Source of the DNA: a virus
Virus record (IMG/VR): IMGVR_UViG_3300020442_001984
Coordinates: 1 to 23,141 of that record
Strand: one strand, 5' to 3'
Length of the DNA: 23,141 bases
Numbering within the stretch: position 1 is the stretch's first letter; each line of letters starts with the position of its first letter. Shown in pieces: positions 5,660-14,062 of the stretch. The position numbers and the translations under genes were made by a program. Under the pieces are notes generated by a model. It did no database searches. It was given only the letters and a program-made list of their open reading frames with translations, and had not been told where the DNA came from.

Positions 5660-8600
5660 TAGTATCCTCCTCCATAGCCACCGCCACCGCTGGATCCTCC
5701 GCCCCCACTTGATCCAGAAGACCCAGAGCTATCAGTATTGTCAGTAGGAGGAGTAGGGTTAGATTGTTGAGTTGGTTGCTGAGGTGTTTGCTGAGTTTGA
5801 CCCATTGAAGGAGTATCACTTGTGTTAGTTTCACTTGTGCTAGTGGTGTCGGAAACATTTGATTCTGGTAATGTAGATTGTTCTATAGCAGCTTGTTCTG
5901 CTGGAGTGTATGTGACAGGTGCAGATAATCCCAAACTTTCTTCTTTGGTATTATATATCGTAGCATGAGGAGTGGATACATGTTGAGCACCAACCATCTT
6001 CACTCCTGTTTCTGGGTGAACATGGAAATCACCGTAGTAAGGATTGCCATTGACCCAACCGACCTGTCTCTTACCTAAACTATAGACACAATCAACAACA
6101 TTTACCACAAGCATACCAGTGCTAGGTCTTTCTCCTATATCGGAAACAAAGTCAGGGCTGTATGCTATGACTGGTTTTAGATCTGCATTTAAACCAGTTT
6201 TTGTATTTATTATGACATCAGGGATTACAGCGTGTTTATCTTGACAATTTATATTCTGGACTCCTACGATAGAACCAGCTGGGGTTAACAAGAAATCAAA
6301 GGTACACTGCCCCACTCTTCCAGAATCGCCAGGCGTGTATCCCAATCCAGGCTTAACTGGTATTAGATTAGTAACAATACCAACTGGCTGACTACCGATT
6401 CCCGAAACACCTCTAGTAGTAAAGTTGTAAGTATCTGTTCTTGCTATACCAGCAAAGGCATTATCGTTGTAGTCTTTGAATGACCCTTCTGACATTGATA
6501 TGAAATATTCGGTATTAGGCCTTAAATCAACATCTGGGTCAACCTGTATGATTCTATCTGATAAGTAAGTTATTCTTCTATCATTTACATTTATTCTCTC
6601 ATGAACAGTATTATTAATTGACTCTGTTATGACTACCTCGCCCTCGCCCTTTCTAATGGGTTCATTAAATGTAATTGATAATTTGATGGCAGTCTGAACA
6701 CCTACTGCATCATCAGCTGGAGTTGTAAAAGTGATGAATGGAGCAATACTATCTAAATTAGTTCCATCATCGCCATATCCACCTGTAATTCCAATACCAG
6801 GCCCTTCTGTGACAGGATATTTTGGTGGAACTACGTTAGTTGCTGGGCAGTATCCTCCACCAGCAGATAACATATAGATATCAACAATAGATCCATTTTC
6901 ATCTAAGATTGCTTCTGCTATTGCACCACCACCATGTCTGGTTTTATCAATAACAGTTATCTGTGGAGGAACACTATATCCAAATCCTTTCTCTAATATT
7001 TCCAAAGTTAGAATACTTCCATCTATAGATGAAACTATGGGTAGTAGAGCGGCAGTCTTTGTTCCATCTCCAAGAACTTCTACCTTTGGAGGTATACAAT
7101 CGCCCCATATGAATCCAGCGGGAACTCCTCTACCCAAATCATCTTGATTTTTTGGATTTCTGACTTTTTCATTACAATCAAAGAAATCAGCCACATCATT
7201 ACCTAAGATACTGAGTAGAGAGAACCTGTCGCCATAGTTCATATCATCTTCATCAGCTAATTCGTTAAGTGTAACAAAAATATTATTGAGTCTCCAATTC
7301 TTTTTCCTATCCTTATCTTGTTGTTTAACATAACCTGTCAGTTGAGTTTTGAGTTCTTTTGTCACTGTAACTCCACCACCAGCGGCAGATGTTTTCCCTA
7401 TATCAGTTTCTAATATACTATTGATTTGTCCATCTGAGAAAGTATCAAACACAGCTTTATTTGAGTCAGTAACCTTGATTGGCTTATTCATCTTCTCTGT
7501 CGCATTTAAAACATTCAGCCAACTTCTAGGTGGTTTCTTAAATCCTCCTTCTCCTTGAAGATAATCTTCGTATTCCTTACATTGTAAAGAATCACATGCT
7601 AGGAAAGATAATAACATATCAACATAACTACTCACTGATGATAATAAACTACCAATACCACCTAAGGCACCTGTCAACCAATCTATACCACCCATTATTG
7701 GAGATAGAAAACTTTGTATTTTATCATTAACTTCTCCCATGATAGCACCAACAGTCTGTTCGATGGCACATACAGTTGGGTTTAGGGCTTTACCGATCAT
7801 GTCTTTGAAAAGACCTTTTAACATGCCCAAGAGATCAGTTCCAAGCTTATCGAAAATACAGAAAACTATATCCATTATTCTCTTAAATGCCTTAACAATC
7901 GGACTTTGCTGTGGCTCTGGAGTAAGAAATGCAATAAAGTCTTGGAACCTCTTACCCAAAAACTTTATAACCTTATCTCTAATTAATTTTATAACTTTCT
8001 TTATCGCACCATTTACTATTCTAGTAACTTTATTAAGTAATTTGTTAATATCTACTAAAGTGTTTCTTGCTGTATCAATATACTCACCAGCAAACTCTGT
8101 TAGGCCATTTACTGTTGTAAGGAAACTGCCGATGGCATGAGTTATATCGCTGATTGCATCGTTCTCACATGCATTATTAAACGTATGAGGGCCAAGTCCT
8201 TTAGGAGCATGTTGATCTACGTTACTTCCACTACTAAAAATTCCCTCAAAGTCATTTGGATTGAATTCTTTAGTTATTCCAACTGAATTATCTGAATTAC
8301 CTGATGGGTTATTATTAGTGTTGGTATCACTTACTTTTCTAGTGGTTTCACCAGTAACATCCCTAGCGGTAAATATGCCCAATTCAGACATATCATTATT
8401 TTTAGGGCCATGTGGTTCAGTTGGTTTAATAGACCTAGCTAAGGCACCAAAAATTACTGGTTGTTGTCCTTCCTCTCCATCTAAGAAAAATCCAAAAACA
8501 GTTTCACCACCAAGCATCATAGAACTGGAACCAAGACAACCTTGGCCAGCTCCTTTCGATGCATCTAACAAGACATGAGCCCAAGGCAGATCGTCATCTG

Positions 8601-8781
8601 GGAGATCCTTTTTTTCAAAAGTATGATACCCAATTATTCTTACTTTACATCTAAATGCCCAACCGTCTTCGTCATCTACGGCTCCATCTCGCCAAGATTC
8701 TTTAGGAGCGACCTGTCCTATCCACCAGACAAATCCGTCCCTTCCAACAAAGTTGGTCTTTAGCAGTGAACTGTCTAACAT
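5659..8781 (-). CDS. 5: Baseplate hub / tail spike protein (gp5-like), 1040 aa, no lysozyme domain seen
   Basis: Residues 1-115 match the T4 gp5 N-terminal OB fold: FVGRDGFVWWIGQVAPKE, KVRIIGYHTFEKKDLPDDDL, PWAHVLLDASKG, then GETVFGFFLDGEEGQQPVIF. A helical hydrophobic stretch follows (about 210-400). Then come GFGYSVPPQITV-type marine-phage repeats (about 590-680), a bacterial Ig-like domain (about 685-795, PADDAVGVQTAIKLSITFNE), a YYGDFHVHPETGVKMVG motif near 920, and a Ser/Thr/Gln then Gly-rich tail. T4 gp5 is about 575 residues with an internal lysozyme; I see no lysozyme motif, so cell-wall cutting is probably done by another tail protein. It overlaps its neighbours by 1 nt on both sides. 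The domain borders are approximate. Confidence 0.82.
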   Translation of the reverse strand: MLDSSLLKTNFVGRDGFVWWIGQVAPKESWRDGAVDDEDGWAFRCKVRIIGYHTFEKKDLPDDDLPWAHVLLDASKGAGQGCLGSSSMMLGGETVFGFFLDGEEGQQPVIFGALARSIKPTEPHGPKNNDMSELGIFTARDVTGETTRKVSDTNTNNNPSGNSDNSVGITKEFNPNDFEGIFSSGSNVDQHAPKGLGPHTFNNACENDAISDITHAIGSFLTTVNGLTEFAGEYIDTARNTLVDINKLLNKVTRIVNGAIKKVIKLIRDKVIKFLGKRFQDFIAFLTPEPQQSPIVKAFKRIMDIVFCIFDKLGTDLLGMLKGLFKDMIGKALNPTVCAIEQTVGAIMGEVNDKIQSFLSPIMGGIDWLTGALGGIGSLLSSVSSYVDMLLSFLACDSLQCKEYEDYLQGEGGFKKPPRSWLNVLNATEKMNKPIKVTDSNKAVFDTFSDGQINSILETDIGKTSAAGGGVTVTKELKTQLTGYVKQQDKDRKKNWRLNNIFVTLNELADEDDMNYGDRFSLLSILGNDVADFFDCNEKVRNPKNQDDLGRGVPAGFIWGDCIPPKVEVLGDGTKTAALLPIVSSIDGSILTLEILEKGFGYSVPPQITVIDKTRHGGGAIAEAILDENGSIVDIYMLSAGGGYCPATNVVPPKYPVTEGPGIGITGGYGDDGTNLDSIAPFITFTTPADDAVGVQTAIKLSITFNEPIRKGEGEVVITESINNTVHERINVNDRRITYLSDRIIQVDPDVDLRPNTEYFISMSEGSFKDYNDNAFAGIARTDTYNFTTRGVSGIGSQPVGIVTNLIPVKPGLGYTPGDSGRVGQCTFDFLLTPAGSIVGVQNINCQDKHAVIPDVIINTKTGLNADLKPVIAYSPDFVSDIGERPSTGMLVVNVVDCVYSLGKRQVGWVNGNPYYGDFHVHPETGVKMVGAQHVSTPHATIYNTKEESLGLSAPVTYTPAEQAAIEQSTLPESNVSDTTSTSETNTSDTPSMGQTQQTPQQPTQQSNPTPPTDNTDSSGSSGSSGGGGSSGGGGYGGGY

Positions 8782-9008
8782 TAATCGTCATACACCAAGC
8801 ATTCTGGTTCGTCAGGATGCATATCACAAAATAGTTCTAAAGCGTTAGGATCATGATGATCTCCTGCCTCGATCTCTTCTTTGTGATGTTCTGCATAAAC
8901 TTCTAGTTCATGCAATTCTTCCTTAGCATGTCTGCGTGCTGCAGGGTTTGCTAGAGGATCTTCTGCGATCTTTCGATCCAACTCCATGTGTTTTTCTATA
9001 CTTTCCAT
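8781..9008 (-). CDS. CP12-like small protein, 75 aa
   Basis: CP12 proteins are small, partly disordered regulators that bind GAPDH and phosphoribulokinase and shut down the Calvin cycle. The last 18 residues, LELFCDMHPDEPECLVYDD from L58, keep the CP12 C-terminal pattern: a Cys-x8-Cys pair (C61, C70) with a Pro in the loop and a terminal YDD. Residues 29-43 (KEELHELEVYAEHHK) align loosely with the AWDxVEEL helix. The N-terminal Cys pair of full CP12 is absent, so only the GAPDH-binding half appears to remain. The ATG has an AGGAG site. It lies between the gp27-like hub and gp5, within the late baseplate operon. The alternative is a small virion protein that resembles CP12 only at its end. Confidence 0.65.
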   Translation of the reverse strand: MESIEKHMELDRKIAEDPLANPAARRHAKEELHELEVYAEHHKEEIEAGDHHDPNALELFCDMHPDEPECLVYDD

Positions 9009-9018
9009 AAATTTTCTC

Positions 9019-10455
9019 CTAGTTTAGTCCATAAGAATCTCTTACGAGATTTAAAGATGTAACGTTTCTACCGTCACCCAATTCAAAATGATGTCTCAAG
9101 GCTCGAACTAAGTAAATACCACTTATTTCGAGGTCTGCCCCTTTGTCATCCGCTCCTCCGTCACCTGACTCGGAAGGGCCAACATCAGGAATAACCACGT
9201 TTATGACTTGTCCGACTCTGATGCCGTTATTGCATGCTATAGTTATATTTAGGGACTGTTGGAAGAGCAATGAATACCTAGAGAATGATTTTGCCATGTC
9301 TCGTTCATCCCTTCCAGAACCCCTAGCCTTGCCATCATCATTTGGTTCAAGATTTTTTTCAATCATACCACTGTCCATGATCCTAACTAAACGTCTTGAC
9401 GGATTATCCGCAAAAAGGTCGTTTTGGGGTATAGGAACATCAGGCCCAGCAGTAGTTTGGCCATCTTTACCATTTACATTATCTTTGAGTTTATATGGGG
9501 TAGACTTCATCTCCCAGTTTACAGGATCAAACGTAATTGTCAAGTTACTGTAAAGTCCAACTCTTAAATTTTTCTGTATATCTACTGCCTTATCAATAAA
9601 GTAGTCCAAAATTTTATTTTGATCTTCACCTTCCTCAGCTCTACCAATAGCAGTAGTATATGTAAATGTGTCAACCTTTTTTCGATCATCGTCATCACCA
9701 AGTTTTTGCACTTCATCGTTTGCTTTGTCCAATAAACTATCAATAGATCTAAACTTATACCCTTCATAATCTTCATAAAAGACAAATCCAGATGTTCCCT
9801 GCTCTCCTTCCTTAACTGGTTGTGTCTTTGGTGCCAAACCAGTTATCAAAAAGAATGGTTTTCTCATATTGCCTTGGAAATCATATTCAGTTGCACAAGG
9901 ATCAACCTTGAGTCTCCCCTCATCTATTTTTAATTTTTCTTTAAGTATACTTCTCACATGTTCACTTATTGGGGCTTTCTTATATCTTTTTTCACATCTT
10001 GTAATTTCATTTCTTAAATTTCCAACTGTGCTCATACATATGACAAAAGTTTCTTGACTCTCTGTTCTCTGTATGTTTTCAATACTTTGAACAAAGAGGG
10101 GGGTGTTATCATTATTGAAAGAAAACGATTGATTCTCCGTTAATGATACCTTAAGATCAACTCTTTCATATCCTCGTATGGGTAATTTAGCAAGTAAGTT
10201 AGTTGTATCAGATACATGAACGTAACATGATATTGCTGGGGAAAGAATATCCTCAAAATAATCAATAGCAGTTATTGATTTTGATTTGGCTAAATCAGGA
10301 AATTTATCACTAACATCTTTCTCATCTTCTAGGTCAGGTTTATCTACACCTGACTCAGCACCACCTATACCGTCAGGATTATTCTTCAAATAATATTCAA
10401 CATCATTTGGAGTTATCATACATTGTGTAAATTCTACTTTGTTAAGTGTTGACAT
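9019..10455 (-). CDS. 27: Baseplate hub subunit, gp27-like
   Basis: gp27 trimers form the ring that joins the tail tube to the gp5 spike. Residues 60-170 fit the hub pattern: ITAIDYFEDILSPAISCYVH, a Dt-x-nLL-x-LPI-x-G segment (TTNLLAKLPIRGYERVDLKV) and NLRNEITRCEKRYKKAPISE. The C-terminus, ISGIYLVRALRHHFELGDGR followed by VTSLNLVRDSYGLN, matches the Y-V-x-x-x-x-H-F...L-x-RD ending of hub proteins. At 478 residues it is longer than T4 gp27 (391), with acidic insertions around 240-260 and 425-440. A strong AGGAGGT ribosome site precedes the ATG, which overlaps the upstream stop by 1 nt. It is followed by the CP12-like gene and gp5. Confidence 0.75.
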   Translation of the reverse strand: MSTLNKVEFTQCMITPNDVEYYLKNNPDGIGGAESGVDKPDLEDEKDVSDKFPDLAKSKSITAIDYFEDILSPAISCYVHVSDTTNLLAKLPIRGYERVDLKVSLTENQSFSFNNDNTPLFVQSIENIQRTESQETFVICMSTVGNLRNEITRCEKRYKKAPISEHVRSILKEKLKIDEGRLKVDPCATEYDFQGNMRKPFFLITGLAPKTQPVKEGEQGTSGFVFYEDYEGYKFRSIDSLLDKANDEVQKLGDDDDRKKVDTFTYTTAIGRAEEGEDQNKILDYFIDKAVDIQKNLRVGLYSNLTITFDPVNWEMKSTPYKLKDNVNGKDGQTTAGPDVPIPQNDLFADNPSRRLVRIMDSGMIEKNLEPNDDGKARGSGRDERDMAKSFSRYSLLFQQSLNITIACNNGIRVGQVINVVIPDVGPSESGDGGADDKGADLEISGIYLVRALRHHFELGDGRNVTSLNLVRDSYGLN

Positions 10456-12200
10456 TATGAACCTCCTAAAGATTGTACTGTAAGCATAGCAAAGGCCTCA
10501 TGTACACTAACGCCTTGACTACCAGCCATTGATGATGGATCTGAGTTACTATCACCACCGCTGCCTCCTGATGGTGCTGGGGATGGTAAGTTTTTAGGGC
10601 CTGAAGGTACTTTCATCGAGAGAATTACAACTGGATTTTCTTCTTCTCTATCAGTTGATGTGTAATCTTCAATATCTTCTATTTCATCTTTCATCATTAA
10701 ATTTCTCATAGATGACATCAACAGCGATCCTCCCTTTTTAACTTTTTCGATAAGTGGCTCATTTTCAGACAATATTCTAATTAACTTATCAGCATATACT
10801 GGTTTGCCCGTTACGTCTTTATCTGTTGCGAATCCTTCTTTCTCTAAGTTTCTTGCTACGTCTTCAGCAGATTCAGCATTTGTTTCTACACCAATATACC
10901 CTTTATAATCTTTATACCATACTTTTACCAAATAGTCAACTGCCTCCTGAGCATTTTGGAAATTAATAAACTTAGCCTTCTCGTAATATTTCTCTCCATC
11001 TTTCTCATATTCATGAACTACTTTCTCAGTATAATCTTGACCTTCTACTGCTTTTAAATTAAAGAAATTATTTGTTCCAATATTACTCTCACCAGCGCCA
11101 GTCTCTAACTGAAACTGTGCTACAACTGCTTCTGGATATTTGGCTCCAGCATTCACAGCCATCTGATATATAATTTTCTTCCTCTCTTCTATTGGAAGAT
11201 CCTGATCATACTCCAAAGGTTTCTCCACTGCTTGCCCCATGATATTTTCTTGTGGTCGTATTCCACTTACGTTATCACCAATATCCTCATCATCAAATGC
11301 ACTTGCTTCTAGATTACTTGTATCGTCAGTTAATGTTACTGTTTTAACTCCACCCAAACTAAATGTTTGAGACATATCCGCAGCTTTTGCTGGTGGCGAA
11401 AATGCATTAAGCAGACCAGCACTTAAAACACCAACTATACCACCCCTACTGACATCAACACCAAACAATTTTTGTGATGCTTTTTTACCAACACCAGCCA
11501 TAGGAGTTCCAGACTCCACTAATTTAGTGAATCTTTCTATCAACTCCGCCAATCTGTCTATTCCCATGGCCTTGGGTTTTTTCTTTTTATTTTCTTTTTT
11601 CTTTTCCTCCTCCTCTCTTTTTTCTTTATCTTCTGTCTTTTCGCCTTCCTCTAATTCTTTAGCATCCAGATTATCTTTCTCCGCCTCTACCTTTGACTTC
11701 TTTTTATCTGTTTCTTGTTGATCTTGTTCTGGTTCTTTTATCTTGTCAACCTCAACTTTCTTATCTGCACTAACTTTATTGTCTTCCTTTACCTGTTCAT
11801 CAATTATCTTTTTACCCTCATCTCTTTGTTTCTTCTCCTCATCTAATTTTTCTTTCATCAACTCATCATCACCACCGTAATTCTGCCTTAGTTCTGTCTC
11901 AGGATCTACCTCATTGGTTTTAGATCCTCTACCAAGAAGAAATGGCAACATAAAAAGAGTGCTAAAGTATCCTGGCATGGCTGGATTCTTTTTACCTTTT
12001 CCAACTCTCTTATCAACGAAATTTTTTGCCTTCTCAATCGTAGATTCTGATGGGACTTTATTCTTATCCATCATTCGACCAAGAAGTCTTGTAAACTTCT
12101 CAACCTTATACTCAGTCCCATCAATAGTTTTGGTGAGTTTATCTCTAACCTTTATTGTGGATACATCAAGTCCACCTCTACCAGTAGTTATTTTAGCCAT
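10455..12200 (-). CDS. Tail protein with FlgJ-type glucosaminidase domain
   Basis: Probable tail-associated peptidoglycan hydrolase, 581 residues. Residues about 340-480 match the glucosaminidase (FlgJ/LytG) family: PEAVVAQFQLETGAGESNIG with E366 as the likely catalytic Glu, NNFFNLKAVEG, FINFQNAQEAVDYLVKVW, and GFATDKDVTGKPVYADKLIR (the GYATDP...YA-x-KL ending). Residues 110-212 are an extreme Lys/Glu coiled coil, preceded by a hydrophobic patch (YFSTLFMLPFLLG, 78-90). A Gly/Ala-rich hydrophobic segment spans about 248-273. The C-terminus is Ser/Gly/Pro-rich. Length, position between gp51 and the hub, and the coiled coil suggest a tape-measure (gp29-like) or hub-bound lysin. It opens MAKITTG, like the upstream 558-aa protein, and shares an LEASA...QENIMG block with it. 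Confidence 0.75.
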   Translation of the reverse strand: MAKITTGRGGLDVSTIKVRDKLTKTIDGTEYKVEKFTRLLGRMMDKNKVPSESTIEKAKNFVDKRVGKGKKNPAMPGYFSTLFMLPFLLGRGSKTNEVDPETELRQNYGGDDELMKEKLDEEKKQRDEGKKIIDEQVKEDNKVSADKKVEVDKIKEPEQDQQETDKKKSKVEAEKDNLDAKELEEGEKTEDKEKREEEEKKKENKKKKPKAMGIDRLAELIERFTKLVESGTPMAGVGKKASQKLFGVDVSRGGIVGVLSAGLLNAFSPPAKAADMSQTFSLGGVKTVTLTDDTSNLEASAFDDEDIGDNVSGIRPQENIMGQAVEKPLEYDQDLPIEERKKIIYQMAVNAGAKYPEAVVAQFQLETGAGESNIGTNNFFNLKAVEGQDYTEKVVHEYEKDGEKYYEKAKFINFQNAQEAVDYLVKVWYKDYKGYIGVETNAESAEDVARNLEKEGFATDKDVTGKPVYADKLIRILSENEPLIEKVKKGGSLLMSSMRNLMMKDEIEDIEDYTSTDREEENPVVILSMKVPSGPKNLPSPAPSGGSGGDSNSDPSSMAGSQGVSVHEAFAMLTVQSLGGS

Positions 12201-13876
12201 CAGTTAGCATCCACAATATTATACACAGCCCTTGAGTATGGTATATGTATGTTCTTAGTATTAATAGCAAAGAGTATTGGTATCTTATTACCTGTTTTAG
12301 ACATTGTAGGAACGGTGGGCGCCTGTTGTCCACTCATGTCACCACCATCACCTGTTTTGCCTCCACCCATGTCCATAAATTTAGGACTCATCTCGGTTCC
12401 ACCAGCTGACTTCAAACCTGATGGTTTCGTAGATATCTCCTTAGCAGTGTCATGCATGAAATTCTTATCAACATTATTCACTATAGACTCTTTGAACTCT
12501 TCTTTATTCTGTTCTGCCTTTATTTCTTCTGAAAGTTTTTCTTCCTTTGGTTTTCCTAATCCTAAGAATTCTTTAACATTGTTAACTACGTTCTTAATCT
12601 GCATCATCGGATTGAAAGCAAATTCTTGGGATTTATCGTTTATATTTCTAGATGAGGATTCTAAATTAGATCCAGGCAAACCTAGGCGGCCTCTAACACC
12701 CTTTTCGCCATCCCTTCCATCTTTTCCATCTTTAACTTTTGCATTAATTCTTAAGGCTTTTAAACCCTGTTCCTCCATTAATGCAATTACCTTTTCATAA
12801 TATTGGATATACCTCTGTGTTCCCGCCATTCTTTTATTGTCACCAGCCTCTTCATACTTTTTGTATTGCTCCTTCTTTTTTTCTAAAAGGTTTTCATAAT
12901 CTTCTTTTGTTCTGATGATTGTTTTTGTTTTACGTTTGCTATCGTCTGTTGATGATGAACTTTTTCTTTCTATAACTAACTTGCCATCATCAGTAACAGA
13001 TATTTTGGCATCAGAAAGAGTTGCACCACCCATCACATTTTCCTGTGAATCAACAGCGGATGCTTCTAATTTCTGTTCCTCTTCTTGAAGTATTTGTTTC
13101 TTTGCTGCTGCAGCTGCAATGGTATCAAGGTTCTTCTCAAGAAGGGCATTTATCTTTGCAAACTTATCTTCCTCTTTCTTTTTCTTTTCTTTTTCTTTTC
13201 TGTTTTTAAATAAACCCTTTCCAGTAACAAAGTCATAAATTCCCTTGCCAGCAAGAACAAGTCCACCAGCAACCGCAGCAACTGGGGCGAGGACAGGTAG
13301 TACTGCGCCAACTAATGGCACTGCCAATGCAGCCACACCAATACCAGCTGCAATCTTCAATATATTACCTACTACTCTCATAAATCCTCCACCACCTTTA
13401 CCACTGGCTAACTTATCTACAAAATCAGTAGCTAATCCAAGTGCGGTTCCAAGAAACTGCATCTGGCCTGAGTTGGCCATTTTCTCAACCATACTTCCAA
13501 AATCACTTAACCTCTGTAGTCCTCCTTCAAATACTTTTCCTAAGAATTTATTTGGATCAAATGATTCTACGTTTTGTTCTATCCTATCTGCTGCATTAGA
13601 TATGAATGATTTTACTTCATTCCTAGCTATCCTTGCAATAGATGGCTTTTTGATAGCTGTGTCCGCATTTAACGGCAGTTCTAACTGTTTAGGAACACCT
13701 AATAAATTATTCTTTCCTCTTGCTGTTGTCTTATTGAGATTTCCAAACTGCTTTGCTATAGTCCTTCCCTTTCTACCAATCTTTCTTCCTATGAAGGCAT
13801 TAGTTCTTCTAACGAGACTATTACCTTTTTTAGCAATTTTACCTGTTTTTAGTAGTCCAGATGTTATCTTAGCCAT
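12200..13876 (-). CDS. Tape-measure-like structural protein, 558 aa
   Basis: Order of parts: a basic N-terminus (residues 1-60, many Lys/Arg), amphipathic helices, a Gly/Ala/Val hydrophobic stretch at about 165-212 that could cross a membrane, a Lys/Glu coiled coil (224-270), the block LEASAVDSQENVMGG (270-284), a second coiled coil (325-372), and six collagen-like Gly-x-y triplets from G384 to G402. It ends IPYSRAVYNIVDAN. No enzyme motif is seen. Its position after gp51 and the hydrophobic plus coiled-coil design fit a tape-measure or internal tail protein, the place of T4 gp29, but direct similarity to gp29 is not visible. It overlaps gp51 by 8 nt. The next gene, which has a similar start and shared block, may be its partner. 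Confidence 0.6.
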   Translation of the reverse strand: MAKITSGLLKTGKIAKKGNSLVRRTNAFIGRKIGRKGRTIAKQFGNLNKTTARGKNNLLGVPKQLELPLNADTAIKKPSIARIARNEVKSFISNAADRIEQNVESFDPNKFLGKVFEGGLQRLSDFGSMVEKMANSGQMQFLGTALGLATDFVDKLASGKGGGGFMRVVGNILKIAAGIGVAALAVPLVGAVLPVLAPVAAVAGGLVLAGKGIYDFVTGKGLFKNRKEKEKKKKEEDKFAKINALLEKNLDTIAAAAAKKQILQEEEQKLEASAVDSQENVMGGATLSDAKISVTDDGKLVIERKSSSSTDDSKRKTKTIIRTKEDYENLLEKKKEQYKKYEEAGDNKRMAGTQRYIQYYEKVIALMEEQGLKALRINAKVKDGKDGRDGEKGVRGRLGLPGSNLESSSRNINDKSQEFAFNPMMQIKNVVNNVKEFLGLGKPKEEKLSEEIKAEQNKEEFKESIVNNVDKNFMHDTAKEISTKPSGLKSAGGTEMSPKFMDMGGGKTGDGGDMSGQQAPTVPTMSKTGNKIPILFAINTKNIHIPYSRAVYNIVDAN

Positions 13877-14060
13877 TGTTTGCTTGTGCTTCTCTAGCCT
13901 TTTGTTTTAGGTTTTCTTCTTCAATGTGTAATTTAAGTAGTCCAACATAAATGTCTCTCTCCCAAGGAGGCATATTCTCAATTTCTGTTAGAGAATATTT
14001 ATGATACTGCATGAGAGCGAAATTGATTCGGAAGTATGTCTCAAGATCAACATGAGACAT
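13869..14060 (-). CDS. 51: Baseplate hub assembly protein, gp51-like
   Basis: Sixty-three residues. The segment YSLTEIENMPPWERDIYVGL followed by LKLHIEEENLK matches the small gp51-type hub assembly factor of T4-like cyanophages. In that family a Tyr-x-x-ME/IE...PWER-xxY start leads into a helix. T4 gp51 is a catalyst of hub assembly, not a virion part. It starts 2 nt after gp26 stops, keeping the gp26-gp51 pairing usual in marine T4-like phages, and overlaps the next gene by 8 nt. The short length makes a motif-only call less certain. Confidence 0.7.
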   Translation of the reverse strand: MSHVDLETYFRINFALMQYHKYSLTEIENMPPWERDIYVGLLKLHIEEENLKQKAREAQANNG

Positions 14061-14062
14061 AC

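Noticed and set aside
5659-8781. Search for a T4-type lysozyme domain within gp5
   Set aside because: No GxGH or E-D-T catalytic pattern of phage lysozyme was found; the wall-degrading domain is in the 581-aa tail protein instead.
11560-11860. Long A/G-rich versus T/C-rich stretch as a possible repeat or regulatory element
   Set aside because: It is simply the coding sequence of a Lys/Glu-rich coiled coil.
12249-12800. 183-aa plus-strand open frame
   Set aside because: Antisense shadow of the 558-aa structural gene with Pro/Ser-rich, non-domain sequence.
13245-13910. 221-aa plus-strand open frame rich in Pro, Ala and Ser
   Set aside because: It is antisense to the tape-measure-like and gp51-like genes and its composition mirrors their low-complexity coding; no family resemblance and no promoter.
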